DNA from: Auriscalpium vulgare
Taxonomy: Eukaryota > Basidiomycota > Agaricomycetes > Russulales > Auriscalpiaceae
Direction: 5' to 3'
NCBI GenBank assembly: GCA_019915015.1
Contig: JAHBBC010000025.1
Location: 372,001-436,000, forward strand
DNA length: 64,000 nucleotides
Shown one piece after another: positions 22,512-34,278 of this stretch (its first letter is position 1; every line of letters begins with the position of its first letter). The notes under the pieces were generated by a model that did not search any database, had not been told where the DNA came from, and was given only the letters and a program-made list of their open reading frames with translations. Both the position numbers and the translations under genes were made by a program.

Positions 22512-22820
22512 GCTGAGGTGGAAGTGGACGGTGAGCACTGAGCAAACAGGGGTCACGGTAAACCGCGAGCCAAAACACGCCAAACAGTGACCAACAAGTC
22601 TCTGTCACGCGCGGCCCGGCCCGGGCCTATCTACGCCAGCGGCCCCCAATGGGACGCTAAAAGACGGCATCGTGCAGCAAGACATTTCTGGAGTTACGAA
22701 GCAAATTTTCTTGCATTGACGGAATTATTTTACGCGTAGCAAATGCAAATACTACACGTTAAACATTAATGTTAGACGAGGGTCTGCGATGCGATGCACA
22801 CACCATGGAGTTCGTGGTCT
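22512..22820. other. Intergenic between tandem copies 12 and 13
   Basis: Promoter side of copy 12 and 3' flank of copy 13. No separate feature. Confidence 0.4.
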
Positions 22821-23925
22821 CTAAATCCAGTCTTGGTTTTTGATGCGCTACACAGAAATCAGTCCACCCATCTGAAAGCACACACAGAATGCCGTGACTT
22901 ACAGGGAAAAAACACGCGCCACTGAAGAAGCCGAACTCGATGTTCATCTCCCCACAAAAATGCGTCAGATTTTCCAGGGCCGACCCGGACAGTGCGCGCG
23001 ACGTCGTCACCAGGCGCAGACTCTTCAGCGCCCGCAGCGCGGCCATTAGGTACGCCAGTTGTCCGCACCCGCCCTTCGTCTCCGCGTGGAAACCCACATG
23101 CCGTAGTGTCCGCGGCAGCACGGCCGCCTCCTCCAAGGGCTCCGTGTATACAATTGTCTCCAGCGCCGAGCAGCGGTCCAGGACAGCCTGTGGAGGCAGC
23201 GCGCCATCAAGGATAAGCGACGTGATATGCACGAGCGCCGGCGTGCGCAGAAATGTGTCCAGACAGTATTTGTCGTCCCACACGGCGCGCGACACCTCAA
23301 GCTCGCGCAGCGCGGAAACGTCCGCCTTTGCCAGGATCCAGTGCGCGTTCGCCGCGTGGTCCCAGTCAACAACTGCGCTGCGCGGGGTCCTGATCGGCAA
23401 GTGGTGTCCGGGGGCTTCAAACGCGTACGCGCGGACGTCGAGGCCGTGCAGGCCGGGCCAGAGCTGGACGATGAGCGCGACGCTCGCGAGGGTGCCTCGG
23501 ACGCGCAGGAATGCAGGGCGGAGGTGCAGCGCGCGCAGGCACGCGGCGACATTGGCCGCGGTGTCGCCGAGCACGGTGATGTGCAGCGCGTGCACGTTGG
23601 GGCAGAGCGCAAGGAGCGCGAGCCCGTCAGCATCGAGCGTCGCGGCGGCGTAGGTGGCGGGCACAACAATGTTGCGCACGTGTGTGCCGAGGAGCGGGTT
23701 GGTGCGTACTGCGCGGAGGAGCTGGGCGCGCTGGACGGGGCCGAAGGGCTCTTGGGGATGCGCTGCCCAGGTGCGACGGAAAAGGAGGCGCTGCGCGGGG
23801 AATGTCCAGGCTTTGCAGACGAGGGCGCATGTGCGCAGGGTGCGACGGTCGAGCGTGGCGTGCTGCGAGGCGCGGTAGACCCAGTCGATGATCTCGACGT
23901 GGACATCGTAAGGGAGGGTGGCCAT
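22821..23925 (-). CDS. F-box-like protein, subtype B (copy 13)
   Basis: Minus-strand exons 23925-22903 and 22847-22821, 349 residues. It starts M-A-T-L-P-Y-D-V-H-V-E-I-I-D-W-V-Y, then ALVCKAW and RLLFRRTW. Further landmarks are LALCPNVHALHITV, LPPQAVLDRC, LPRTLRHVGFHAE and LRLVTTSRALS. A 55-bp phase-0 intron (GTAAGT...TGTAG) leads to R-I-K-N-Q-D-W-I-stop. The ORF extends about 340 bases upstream of the family start with no similarity; that extension is unlikely to be coding. Confidence 0.8.
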
Positions 23926-24661
23926 GCTGGGCTGGGGGGGAATAAGCTCACCAGGGTGAGAGGGATTGCATACCAGACGCACTATTTCATGACGAGTACT
24001 TGATGGGACTGATGAGCGTCGAAAATTGAGCGCTAGGTTGCTGGGCTGAGGACGACCGCATCGCCGACATGCTGATATGTATCGTCCGAGAGGTGCGCGG
24101 GAAGCGGCTGAGGCGGCTAGAACCAACGAGGCCGCACCGCCTGGACAATCCGACCGCCAAATGGACCGTCGGAGTCGACATAGCTCTCGATGGCCCGTCA
24201 CTGACAGTGACAAGAAGCAAGCGTTGACTAGGCGCTCGCTGACCAAGGCCGACACAAACGCCGACACCTAGTGTTCCCACGCGCGTTCGCCCGGCACCCA
24301 CTGCTCGCGACTTCAAGTTGTCTCCTACATCCTCCCCCCATTTACTACGCCGTCCGAGTCACGGTCTGCGTCCATCTATGACCACCTATTCAAGTCATTC
24401 CGTGCGCTGAGCTGCTCCCACTACCAAGTAAAAAGTGCTGATCTCACGCTTTGAAATGCAGCGCAGTCGATGTCCTCTTCCTCAACTTTTCAGCAATTTA
24501 TTTGCGGCATCCCGCCGCATCACACCGCCACATAGTTTTCCCAGCGTGCCATCTGCTCCGCTTTGTATACATCAGAGAGGTGACCCCGACCCGTTGCCTG
24601 GCAGGTATGTCGCCCGAATCCCGATCTGCAGGCTCGTGCTCGCGAAGTTCTGTCGCTTCCC

Positions 24662-24692
<31 letters not shown>

Positions 24693-25743
24693 AAACTTCC
24701 GTCACATTGCGCGACTCGAGGGCAGCCCTGAAGTTGCGGTAGAGACTAGCATCCTGGACTCTGGAGGGTGGAGCCCTTCGGACGGAAGACGAAACCCCAA
24801 CCTTAGCGACACGCTCCGGCTAGCTTCCAGTGCATAGATCTTAGCTCAACACTGCAACAGCGCATCTCTCTCGATACTCAACTCTCCTCGATGCTCGTTT
24901 CCTACCCGCACCCGACGCCCGCAAGCTCATATAAGTAGACCTTGGATCCACGGCGCGCCACTTCCTTCGCATAGATTGAACATCCATCTGCCATCGTCCA
25001 GGCTCGCGCGCAGCCTCGCCCCCAACGCTCCGAAACGCAATCTGCGTTATTCTTGTGGAGCAAGGAATCACCGGCGCAGCGAGGCTACCATCACATACGA
25101 CTTGCGCACCAGTATGTGACACGCAAAACGCAGCGCGACGGCCGCATCTGCGCCTGTGTGCACTACGTGGACACCGTCGAGTCCTCTCGGCCGAGCACCC
25201 GCCCAGCTGCAGGCACTGTACGGGCCTGAACGACGCCTCGGATGCCCATGACTGGTATAGCAATAGGGCCCGGGAGCGTGGGTGTATCAGCAACGCATAC
25301 GATGCAAAGTACGTCTCAGCCTTCCCCCGCGCGCATGCATCTCAACCATCCGCGTCTGCAGGGTGTACCGTGAATCATCAGCTACATGGGGTCGGTGGCG
25401 GCTGTACGGACAAATGCATCACGGCGTCCTATATAGAGAAGTTTTTGTATGAATAAAACGGTGTCCTTTCGTCAATTTAACGCTATCTCGTTCGTGACGC
25501 GTGTGATATCTAGGACTGTCACCTCCGCCTCTGACATTTGATGATCAGACCCACACGAGCCGTAGAGCTTCGCTAGGGCCAAACTTCCCGCCGCGGTCGC
25601 CACTCGTATCGCGTGGACGCAGGTCGTGGACGAGTCATGAAAAACGTATGCCTGTGTTTTCTTTGCGTCAGCTTGCCACTAGAGCGAAGATCAAGTCCAC
25701 ATACCTTCAAGTTGAGCGTCTGTGGAGTGGATCTCGGTGAGGC
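23926..25743. other. Intergenic region, 1.8 kb
   Basis: Upstream of copy 13 and downstream of copy 14. Short open frames at 24435-24837 are created by a homopolymer tract, and the 130-150 codon frames at 24841-25456 look random. No RNA gene or mobile element recognised. Confidence 0.4.
24659..24695. repeat. Homopolymer junction, C24 followed by A13
   Basis: A run of 24 C is followed directly by 13 A. Length is likely to vary between individuals or to be an assembly estimate. Confidence 0.9.
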
Positions 25744-26952
25744 CTAAATCAAATGCGCCTCCGAGATAGTCTGCGGATGATTCAGTATAGAGTTTTGAGC
25801 GTACTTAACAGCGCTTTCACTCACGCTAAAAGTGCTCCAGTGGTAGACCGCAAATTCGACACGCATATATTGACATTCGTGCAGGAGCACATCACAGACT
25901 GGAGAAGGCGTGTCCCGTGTTACCGTCACCAAGCGCAGCGCCTGCAGCGCACGCAGAGCATGCACTAGATTTCGCACAGACACGCGTGCGTGCGTCCTCA
26001 TCTCTGCATGGTAGCCGACATGGTGGAGAGTCCGCGGCAGCGTGAGCGCTCCGTCCAGCCACTCCGAGAAAATGAGCGTCTCGAGCTGCGCGCAGCGGTC
26101 GAGGACGTGCTGCGGGGGAGGGGCGCCGGTGACCTTCAATATCGTGAGACCGCCGAGTGCGGAGGCCAGCGCGTGCAGACCATGAGGGCGCACAGGAGCA
26201 TAACCGTAGAGCAGGTGCAGCTCGCGCAGTCCGGATAAATCGGATCCCCGTAGCATCCAATCGGCGTATGCGATCGTGTCGTCGTGGAGGGACATTCTGA
26301 GCCTTTGTAGGGACTTCAGCTGCACGGGAGGGACGGCTTGATCGAACTTGGCGTCGTCCGGACAGAGAAATTCGAGGCTCTGCAGGTCGGGCCAGAGACG
26401 GATGAAAGGAGCAATGGCCCCGAGGACGCCTTGAACGTGCAGGCATGGAAGCCGTAGATCCAGCGCACGCAGTCCAACCACGACGCCGTGTAACAAGGAC
26501 AGATCGCAATCGTCATCGATGGAGATTTGGAGAATGGTGACGTGCGGACAGAGCGCAAGGATGGAGAGGAAGTCTGGGACCTTGGTAGCGAGGAGTTCGG
26601 GGTCGTTGTATATGGACAGGCTGACTTTGCGCACGTATGTATTGAGAAGTGGGTTTGTGCGCATGACGGAAAGGAGCCGGTCAAAGGGAGGGTTAATTAT
26701 GGTGGGAGTTTTCCGGAAGAGGAATCGCTGGGAAGGTCTTGTCCAGGCTTTACAGACGAGGGAACACGCCCGGAGCGTGCGGAAATCGACCAAGCCGTGC
26801 TGGAAATAGAGGTATACCCAGTCGATGATCTTCATCTGGATGTCATATGGGACGGGCGGCTGCGCGGACTTCAACCGGCGCGAGTGAAGAAGCGCGAGGG
26901 CGAGTCTCGTCGGCACGTGGATGATAGAACGCGGTGTGAATGGTAACGACAT
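25744..26952 (-). CDS. F-box-like protein, subtype B (copy 14), divergent
   Basis: Minus-strand exons 26952-25825 and 25770-25744, 384 residues. ATG at 26952 gives M-S-L-P-F-T-P and an N-terminal extension of about 35 residues before the family block PYDIQMKIIDWVYLYFQHG, SLVCKAW and RFLFRKT. LRR-like strands and PPPQHVLDRCAQLETLIF follow. The last intron (54 bp, GTGAGT...CGCAG) has no stop and is a multiple of three, so it could be retained or spliced. The terminal exon is T-I-S-E-A-H-L-I-stop: the tryptophan codon TGG is TTG and Asp is His, so this copy has lost the D-W-I end while keeping the architecture. Confidence 0.75.
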   Translation of the reverse strand: MSLPFTPRSIIHVPTRLALALLHSRRLKSAQPPVPYDIQMKIIDWVYLYFQHGLVDFRTLRACSLVCKAWTRPSQRFLFRKTPTIINPPFDRLLSVMRTNPLLNTYVRKVSLSIYNDPELLATKVPDFLSILALCPHVTILQISIDDDCDLSLLHGVVVGLRALDLRLPCLHVQGVLGAIAPFIRLWPDLQSLEFLCPDDAKFDQAVPPVQLKSLQRLRMSLHDDTIAYADWMLRGSDLSGLRELHLLYGYAPVRPHGLHALASALGGLTILKVTGAPPPQHVLDRCAQLETLIFSEWLDGALTLPRTLHHVGYHAEMRTHARVSVRNLVHALRALQALRLVTVTRDTPSPVCDVLLHECQYMRVEFAVYHWSTFSVSESAVKYAQNSILNHPQTISEAHLI

Positions 26953-28084
26953 AGGCTGGGAAAGGACGCGACGGGACGTGAGGAAGGAGTCGAGTTCCGC
27001 GCGCAGGCGGTTACTGTACTGCAGTATGAGAGGGCAATATGAGGGAGCGCACAGGTCACCAGGGATGAGGCTGACACTCAGAAGCACATAATGAGGGAGG
27101 TCGTGGCTAATTAAGATCCACGTCAAGCGCATTAGCCGCGACTTCGCTGCGGTTTCAACTTTTGTTAGCCGATTAGCTCCGGATGTTTCTATATAGGATA
27201 GGATGGGAGTGCATATGTTACCGTTACCGCACTCGCCGCTCAAGCCCGGCATAGGTTCGTGCTGAGAGAGTCATATGGTGTATCCTGCAGGTCCGGATGG
27301 CTTGCGCGGATGCAAATGAGTTGCTGGCACTCTCCCGCGACATCCACCTGCAACCTTCAGTACGCCTCACGATGTGGAACCGATGAGCAGGGACAAGGTG
27401 AGTTTGGATACCAAAATGGCGTAAAATGGCGAGCGGGGTAGTGACTGGCACTGGCTGCGGTGTTCGGGCCCGCGTATGGCCTTCGCCAGCTCCCGTGCGT
27501 CTGGGCCTTTGAGCCTAAAAGTGTACTTCACGAGCTTGCACTGCCTTGCAGGACCTTGGTTCTCGCCTACCCCGACATCTCCGATGCCGCGGGTCTTCGT
27601 GTACCAGGCCGAACCGAACTTTGCGCAACACTCTGCGTGACTGGAGCGGGCCTAGTTCGACTCCGTGATCATCAGCAAGCCAATGGGCGACAAGTCGACA
27701 AAGCCAAGTTACCTATCGCGCGCGCGGGGTATAATTTGTGAGATGACACAAATGTTGATATTCGGGGATTACGGTGTGCGTCGACGATGGAGCTGGATGT
27801 GTCGGGGGACGGGCGAAATGGGAAACAAGAAGGACCTGTCAGCAGTGAGTACTTTTCGCGGCGGTAGTGCACGAACCCGGTGCTCTTAGTCTGAAACGCG
27901 GTCACGCACCGCAGATGACCAACTCACGCAGCACCGCCATTTTGCACGACTCAGAACAGACGTTACGGTACCATGTGTACCATTCCCAGACGCGCTTGTT
28001 ATAGGTGATACAGTAGGCCACCCCAAAGTACGCGAACAGGATGCTGTGCGTAGTCTTCGCGGGGGAGCGTATTCAAACCCCACC
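26953..28084. other. Intergenic region, 1.1 kb
   Basis: Promoter side of copy 14 and 3' flank of copy 15. Only short, unconvincing open frames. Confidence 0.4.
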
Positions 28085-29185
28085 CTAAATCCAATCCACA
28101 TTCGACATGCGCTAGAAGAAAGGTCAGAGCGTCCATCGAAGGCATATGATTTTGTCCTGACTCACCCGAAACATACGCCGATCATCGTATAGCACAAACT
28201 CGACCCCCAGCTCTTTGCACTTGGTCCTCAACAGCGCCAAGGACAGCGTAGAAGACTCCCCCGTCGCGGACACCAGGCTCAGTATCGGCAGCGGCTGCAG
28301 GGCGTCTGCCACATACCGCAGATCGACGTCGGCCGTGAGCCTGTCGCGTGTCGACACCTCGTGGTATCCCACATATCGGAGGGTGCGCGGCAGCACGACC
28401 GGGATCACGGGGTCCTCGGCGAACACAAGCTGCTCCAGGCGTGTGCAGCGGTCGAGGATAGACTGCGGAGGCAGCGGGCCATCGAGGACGAGCGATGTGA
28501 GATTGTCGAGCGCCCGTGTGTTGGGATTGTCCCATCGAGCGCATGCCAATTCGAGCTCACGCAGCACGGACACATCGGCGTCTTCCAGTACCCACGCATT
28601 CTCCATTTTGGAACAGTCCAACCTGGCGCTGCGTGGGATCGTCAACTGCATGGGAGGGCCAACCGCAGGAACATCGGGTCCGGTCCGGCCGAGCACGTCG
28701 AGGCACTGCAGGCCGGGCCAGAGGCTGGCAAATTGTGAAACAATGCTTCGTCCGCCGTTCATCCGCAGGTAGGTGAGAGGAAGGTGCATCGCGCGCAGCT
28801 GCTCCAGCAAGACGTCGAAGGAGGACGATACGCCGATGACGAGGGCGGAGAGGGCGGTCACGCCCGGACAGAGCGCGAGGAGGGACAGGTAGTCTGGGGC
28901 CACGGAGAAATCCCCATCAACGTCAATCACGATGCAGATGCTCCGCACGTATGTCCCGAGAAGCGGATTTGCTTTCAGCGTGGGGAGGAGCCGGTCGAGT
29001 TTGACGAAGTTTACGATGGGGTGGCGTGTCCAGGTACGGCGGAAGATGAGCCGCTGGGCAGGCGCCGTCCATGCCTTGCATACGAGCGAGCACGCAGAGA
29101 GTGTGCGGTGGTCGATTGCTGCGTGCTGTGAGCCACGATAGACCCAGTCGATGATGGCGACATGGACATCATATGGGAGAGACAT
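28085..29185 (-). CDS. F-box-like protein, subtype B (copy 15)
   Basis: Minus-strand exons 29185-28166 and 28111-28085, 348 residues. It starts M-S-L-P-Y-D-V-H-V-A-I-I-D-W-V-Y, then SLVCKAW and RLIFRRTW. Landmarks: LALCPGVTALSALV, LPLTYLRMNGG, LTSLVLDGPLPPQSILDRC, LPRTLRYVGYHE. A 54-bp intron (GTGAGT...TCTAG) leads to R-M-S-N-V-D-W-I-stop. Intact; last family member on the right. Confidence 0.8.
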
Positions 29186-30838
29186 CGTGTCTGAACTTAA
29201 GGTGTAAGATGCCTGTATCGAACTACCGCAGAAAACGTACCCGAAGAGAGTGTAGCTCTGAGATTTGATAGTGCGCGCTCGTCGTGGTTGGGCAGCGGGC
29301 AGCAAGGCGAGGGCATCGCTACTACCATCAGCCTAAGTATTGCACAGCCCGATGATTTAGGGCAGGCGGTATTGAGTCGGTCTTCTCGGCATCAGACGCC
29401 CGAACAAGAGAGATATTGAGGCTAAGTTATGTTCGGCTCCGAAGACCTGCGTAGATGCAGTTTTGTAATGCCGAGGATGCTGTGACGAGGCGTACGACGT
29501 GTCTGGGCGCCCGAGGAGTCGACACAAAGTCGACACGTACAAGGAACGTACATGACGAGCTGGACAGAGTTTGAAACCTCGGTGTTGACTACTTTATAGA
29601 TCTGTCGGATGGGTATAATATCTTCGTACGATGTCGGACTGAAAGTCAGTTGTTAGAAGGATATAGGAGGCTGGTGAAGAAGTTGTCGCCCGGGTCAGCG
29701 GCAATTCATCGGGGTCTCGGAGAGCCGGCCCGGTGTTGATATTGGTGTTGCCAACATTTTACGGCTCAGTGAGTCCAAGCCTTTCTTTCCCCTCCGTCAC
29801 ATCCTTAGGCCTCGACGTTCAAGCTCAGGACCAGCACTTCAATGCCCTTCACCCCTTCACTGTTTCGTCGACTACGGCCAGGTAATATAAGAGCCACAGA
29901 CGAGGCGCGATCCCAACACGACGTGTTTGACGATGGCGCCAGGCCGTGCACGTACGCATAACTCTCTTTACATGCACCCAACATCCTCTTACGCGTGCCA
30001 CTATGCAGGCTCGTCCGCGATTGTGTCGTGACGCACGCTGGTCGTTGCCCGCAGTGACACTCTCATGCATTTCTCCGAGCCGCAGACGACCCGTCGGCCA
30101 AGCAGCCGGCCGAATATGGATTTGATCGCATGGCCGACAAACTACTACGCGCGGTACTGTTTGCAAACCACGTGGCGACGCATTTGCTGGAGGGCCACAC
30201 AGCGGGGTCTCTGCGTGACAGGCGCGCTGCAGAGGAGGCGGATCCGATAGATGGAGGGTGCGTGCATTGTCTGGAGTTTCTTTTTGTTTACAGAGAGCTT
30301 ACCCTGTCTGTATTTGCCCAGGTAGTATCAAGCAGGCGCCGGCGCATGAGGTGCTGGGCGAGATGAGCAAACGACTCGTGCGCGCGTTGGGGTGCGTGCA
30401 GCTGGCGAGTGTGTTCACTGTCGCGCTCAATATTTTGGGATTGGCCTGCAGCCGATGTCTATTGAAACAATACATTTTTGGCTACACTACTGCGTCTCCG
30501 TGGAACTCCAGGGGTGATCACGATTGTCTTGTTGGAGGGCGAGCTCTCTCGGTGTCCGAAATTCATTCTGGTCAAATTCTGGTTGAAACTGCGGAGGGTT
30601 GTGAGGCAAATGCTTCTGCCACTTTCGGTATGTTGTCGTAATGTTGTCGAATGCTGATTGGAATTGGTCTGGTCACGGGTCCGATTGTGAGTTGGGCTCG
30701 CGGGGCCGCTCACCACGGTCGCTGTCATCCTCCATCTCAGCTCGCGTCCACTCGAGGATTCGACTCAGTCTCGAAACCAATCGCCATGAAACCCGTCCTC
30801 ATACCTGTCAGCGAGAGGTACCTAAATCCCCCGCCTAG
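29186..30838. other. Intergenic region with a doubtful small spliced gene
   Basis: The right edge of the F-box-like cluster. Between about 30080 and 30640 on the plus strand a frame (ADDPSAKQPAEYGFDRMADK) can be joined over an intron GTGCGT(30259)...GCCCAG to a second frame ending at 30641, but no start exon could be fixed and no domain is recognised. I leave it as a possible small gene only. Confidence 0.2.
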
Positions 30839-32683
30839 ATGCAGAAGTCTGCTGACACCTCGAGCAGCGAGGACACGATCTGGCTTGAAGCTGCGCGATC
30901 CAGGATCGCCCAGCTTGAAAAGGTCCCCGACTTTCCCTCAAGCACCAACTACACGAATCTCGACAGCATCGCGGCGGCACAGCGCGCTCTCATCGATGCA
31001 AGGGCCGCGTACTGCCAACGGCTCAGGGCAGAGGAAGACGCTATAGAGGACGCAAAGCAGGAGCTTCGCGCTGCGTATGCTGTTGGAGAGGAAGTCATGA
31101 ACAGAGCGCTGCTTGGGCTTCACCAGCAGCACAATGCCCATATCCCCATCGCTCGTCTTCCCAACGAGATCCTCCGTAAGATCTTCAGCTTCGTCTCAAA
31201 AATCGATCCTGCGATGGATTTGCGCGGCCGCGGCCGATCGGGAGATGGCGACAAGGAAACGAGATCCCATGCGGGGTGGGTTGCAGTGACACATGTCTGC
31301 CAGGGCTGGCGGGACGTCGCCGTCAACCAACCGTCTCTGTGGGCCGATATACCCCTCGCCTTGGGGCCCGAATGGGTGAAAACATTTGCGGCGCGGGCAC
31401 AGGACGTGTCTCTTTATCTCGACTTAGATGATTGCCACGATGCCTATCCGGGCCTCCCACCCCTGACATCCTGGCAGGTCGCGTTCGTGGCCCAAAATAT
31501 GCATCGGACGAGAGTTCTGGCCGCACACATCGACGGCGCAAGCGATGCCGCCGTGCGTACACTGACCATGGACGCACCACTTCTGTATTTGCTCACTTTG
31601 GTTGTCTCCAATTTCGGGCCGCTGCCAGCCAACTTTCTGGGAGGAAATGCGCCCAACCTACGGCTCCTCCGGTTTTCGTCGACTGGCGCAGCATCCATGC
31701 CGTGGACGATTCCGGTATTCGCACACCTCACCTACCTGAAAGTCGTAAACGACTACACCTTCAATCACTATCCTGTTGACAACTTGCTCGATGGTCTGGA
31801 GCGCATGCGCGAACTACAAACGCTCGATATAATGCTCAATGAAACCTCTCCACAACCCGCCCCGGACGCCGAGGAGCATGCGGCCACCGCACAGTCCCGC
31901 GTAGTTGCCCTTAATAAAATGCAATTTCTAGCACTCCAGGGCTCCCCCCAAACCGTCATGATGCTTATTTCCCACCTGTCGCTACCGGCGGAGGCCGTCG
32001 CTGCCTACACCTTTCTGGCCCCCTTCCGAGGTAACAACTGGGATTTGGACGTCATGTTCCGCGTCGCGCTCGAATCCGTCCACTGGCACACCGACTCTAC
32101 GGCCCCCCCGCACAATGCCGTCACCAGTGTTCGCATCAAGAAAGCGTGGTCACTAGATTCCATACGATTTTTCGAGGAAATCTACGATCTCATCATCATC
32201 GCGAACAAGGACGGGCAAACGGCGGCTGACGAAACGCTAATCCTGAACATGCTCGGCTTTGGGAAGTTGGACACCCTGGGTGCCTTCGCGTCTGCGTATC
32301 TGCAAGAGCTGGTCCTCGACAACGTGCTCCCCGTGCAGTGGCCGGACTTGCCCGGGCTGCGGCGCCTCACCGTGGCACGCAAGGCTGTCGACGCGCTCAG
32401 CACGATCGGGGTCCTGCCCGTCCTCCCCTCGCTCGCGGTCCTAGTCCTTAATGACGTGCGCATCGCGGCCGGGGCCCAAGGGGCGATGTGGCGGCTGCCG
32501 CAAAAGATCGCGAAGGCGGGGTGGTGCCTGCAGGAGCTCGACGTAGCACAGTGCGATGTCGACGGCGCATGGGTAGCGCACGCGCGCGAGGCGCTGCCTG
32601 GGACGCGGGTGACGTGGGATGAGGGCGCGCGCGAGAGGGCGAGGAATCAGAGGATGGCAGAGGCAAGTAACGAGGCAGTGTGA
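30839..32683 (+). CDS. F-box protein with N-terminal coiled coil (canonical Agaricomycete type)
   Basis: One open frame of 614 residues, no intron needed. Residues about 45-95 are rich in A, E, R and Q and likely form a coiled coil. A typical fungal F-box follows at about 105-171: IARLPNEILRKIFSFV, then THVCQGWRDVAV and PSLWADI. The rest is leucine-rich and probably an LRR-like substrate-binding region (LRLLRFSSTG, LTYLKVV, LQTLDIML, LRRLTVARKAV, LQELDVAQC). Expected role: substrate adaptor of an SCF (Skp1-cullin-F-box) ubiquitin ligase. It is a different family from the cluster to the left. Its stop lies 2 bp before the left end of the Harbinger-like element. Confidence 0.85.
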   Translation: MQKSADTSSSEDTIWLEAARSRIAQLEKVPDFPSSTNYTNLDSIAAAQRALIDARAAYCQRLRAEEDAIEDAKQELRAAYAVGEEVMNRALLGLHQQHNAHIPIARLPNEILRKIFSFVSKIDPAMDLRGRGRSGDGDKETRSHAGWVAVTHVCQGWRDVAVNQPSLWADIPLALGPEWVKTFAARAQDVSLYLDLDDCHDAYPGLPPLTSWQVAFVAQNMHRTRVLAAHIDGASDAAVRTLTMDAPLLYLLTLVVSNFGPLPANFLGGNAPNLRLLRFSSTGAASMPWTIPVFAHLTYLKVVNDYTFNHYPVDNLLDGLERMRELQTLDIMLNETSPQPAPDAEEHAATAQSRVVALNKMQFLALQGSPQTVMMLISHLSLPAEAVAAYTFLAPFRGNNWDLDVMFRVALESVHWHTDSTAPPHNAVTSVRIKKAWSLDSIRFFEEIYDLIIIANKDGQTAADETLILNMLGFGKLDTLGAFASAYLQELVLDNVLPVQWPDLPGLRRLTVARKAVDALSTIGVLPVLPSLAVLVLNDVRIAAGAQGAMWRLPQKIAKAGWCLQELDVAQCDVDGAWVAHAREALPGTRVTWDEGARERARNQRMAEASNEAV

Positions 32684-32685
32684 GA

Positions 32686-32755
32686 ATAGGGGAGCTCAGA
32701 GTAGACCGTTTTCGTTTCCGTTTCGTTTTCAAACGCCTTTCGTTTTCGATTCGGC
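32686..32755 (+). repeat. Left terminal inverted repeat of the Harbinger-like element
   Basis: 70 bp, exact reverse complement of 36005-36074 by eye. It contains several GTTTTCGTTT-like words. Confidence 0.9.
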
Positions 32756-32840
32756 GCCCCGGCGTGATATTACATAATGTCACTCAATCTACGCCGCTGC
32801 GCGACACCGCCGCCATTGCTTTCGAGCTCTTCCACCAGCC

Positions 32841-34163
32841 ATGGCCCGTGCTACCTACCACGATGAGATTATCGACGCATACATCACATATATGGCTATC
32901 CAGATGGCACTCATGCCTCCATCTTCAGCCACAGCTATGATGGAGCAGCTCCAACGCGATAGCTCAATCCTTCACACCATCCTATCCTCCCGCTACATCA
33001 ACCCCCGTCCTCCCGTCGTTAAAGCCGGCAATCTCCAGCTTGCATGGGAGTATGCACAGGATCCTGCCCATCACCACCGCTTTATCAACATGCTCCGTGT
33101 CTCTCCCCACGTCTTCGACACTATCCTTGGCCTCATCGAGGGTCATCCCGTATTCCAGAACAACTCGAACACCCCGCAGGAGGATATCCGAACGCAATTA
33201 GCGGTGACCCTGTACCGTATGGGTCGCTATGGCAATGGCGCATCTCTCGAGGATATCAGCCGTGCAGCGGGCTGTTCAGAGGGCGCTGTGGAGCTATACA
33301 CGGAGAGATGTCAGGAGGCGCTGATGTCCTTGCATGGGATGTTTGTACGGCCGCTAACAGAGGAGGAGAAAGAGGTCGAGAAAAGGTGGATTGATGAGCA
33401 GCTTGGTTTCACGGGATCCACCTGGAGGGAGGGATGGGTGATGTACGACGGGACAATTGTTGTCCTGTACAGTCGCCCCGGCCTCGACGGTGACGCGTAC
33501 TACACAAGGAAGTGCAACTATGGGTTCAACGTCCAGGTATGCTGGATATCTTCTAATAGCTCCTGACTGACATATCTGTACACAGATTGGCAATACACCG
33601 TCGAATCTACGAATCGTTGACTATTCGCTTGGCATGACCGGTTCTGCTCATGATGCATCTGCATTTGAGCATACTGCAGCTGTCAAGCATACCGACTGGT
33701 TCTTCAGAGGTGACGAGTTTGCATGGGGTGACTCTGCGTACCCTGTCAGCTCGCGGACCATCCCAGTTCACAAGAAACCAGCGTCGTTAGACCGCTCAAA
33801 TGCCTTATTCGACAAACACGTAGCTCGCCTACGCGTTCGCTCTGAACACACCATGGGTGCACTCAAGGCCGATGGCAATCCCTTCGTGGCTTACGGCTCA
33901 ATATCCGTTACAATCGGGACCATATACGAGCGTGTCGGTGGATTTCATGTTGCATCATCTTGCACAACGCAGTGCTCGACATCGAAGGATGGGCGAGTGG
34001 GACAAGCTTTGCGACTTGGCACTCACGTGCTCAGGAAGAGGACGATAGGGGGGAGCCAGATGATCCTATAGATGATGATATCACAGAGGATGATGATTGC
34101 GAGGCTAGGAGACGTGGCCTTGTGGCAGAAATAGTAGCCGCTCAACGAGCAGGACTTGTATAA
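32841..34163 (+). pseudogene. Harbinger-like transposase, one-base frameshift
   Basis: Exon 1 is 32841-33536 (232 codons, ATG start); a 49-bp intron (GTATGC...CACAG) leads to exon 2 at 33586. Landmarks of the HARBI1/DDE_4 family are visible: RMGRYGNGASLEDISR and AAGCSEGAVELYTERC helix-turn-helix-like segments, WVMYDGTIV (first catalytic Asp), MTGSAHDASAFE and WGDSAYP (second Asp), and VRSEHTMGALK (Glu). At about 33868 the frame is lost by one base: the expected continuation (G-R-W-Q-S-L-R-G-L-R through IILHNAVLDIEGW and an acidic tail, stop 34163) is in another frame. The catalytic core lies before the break. Confidence 0.75.
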
Positions 34164-34278
34164 ATGAACAAGATTAAATCTGAGATTGTAAAGAGTAAGA
34201 GAGATATAATCAGAAAGAAGAAAGGACTGTGTAGCATTAAATGAGAGGCTGCAGTTAGAAAGGACAAAAGCAAAATGA

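Noticed and set aside
24435..24837. Proline/lysine-rich frames near 24.6 kb
   Set aside because: Produced by the C24-A13 tract.
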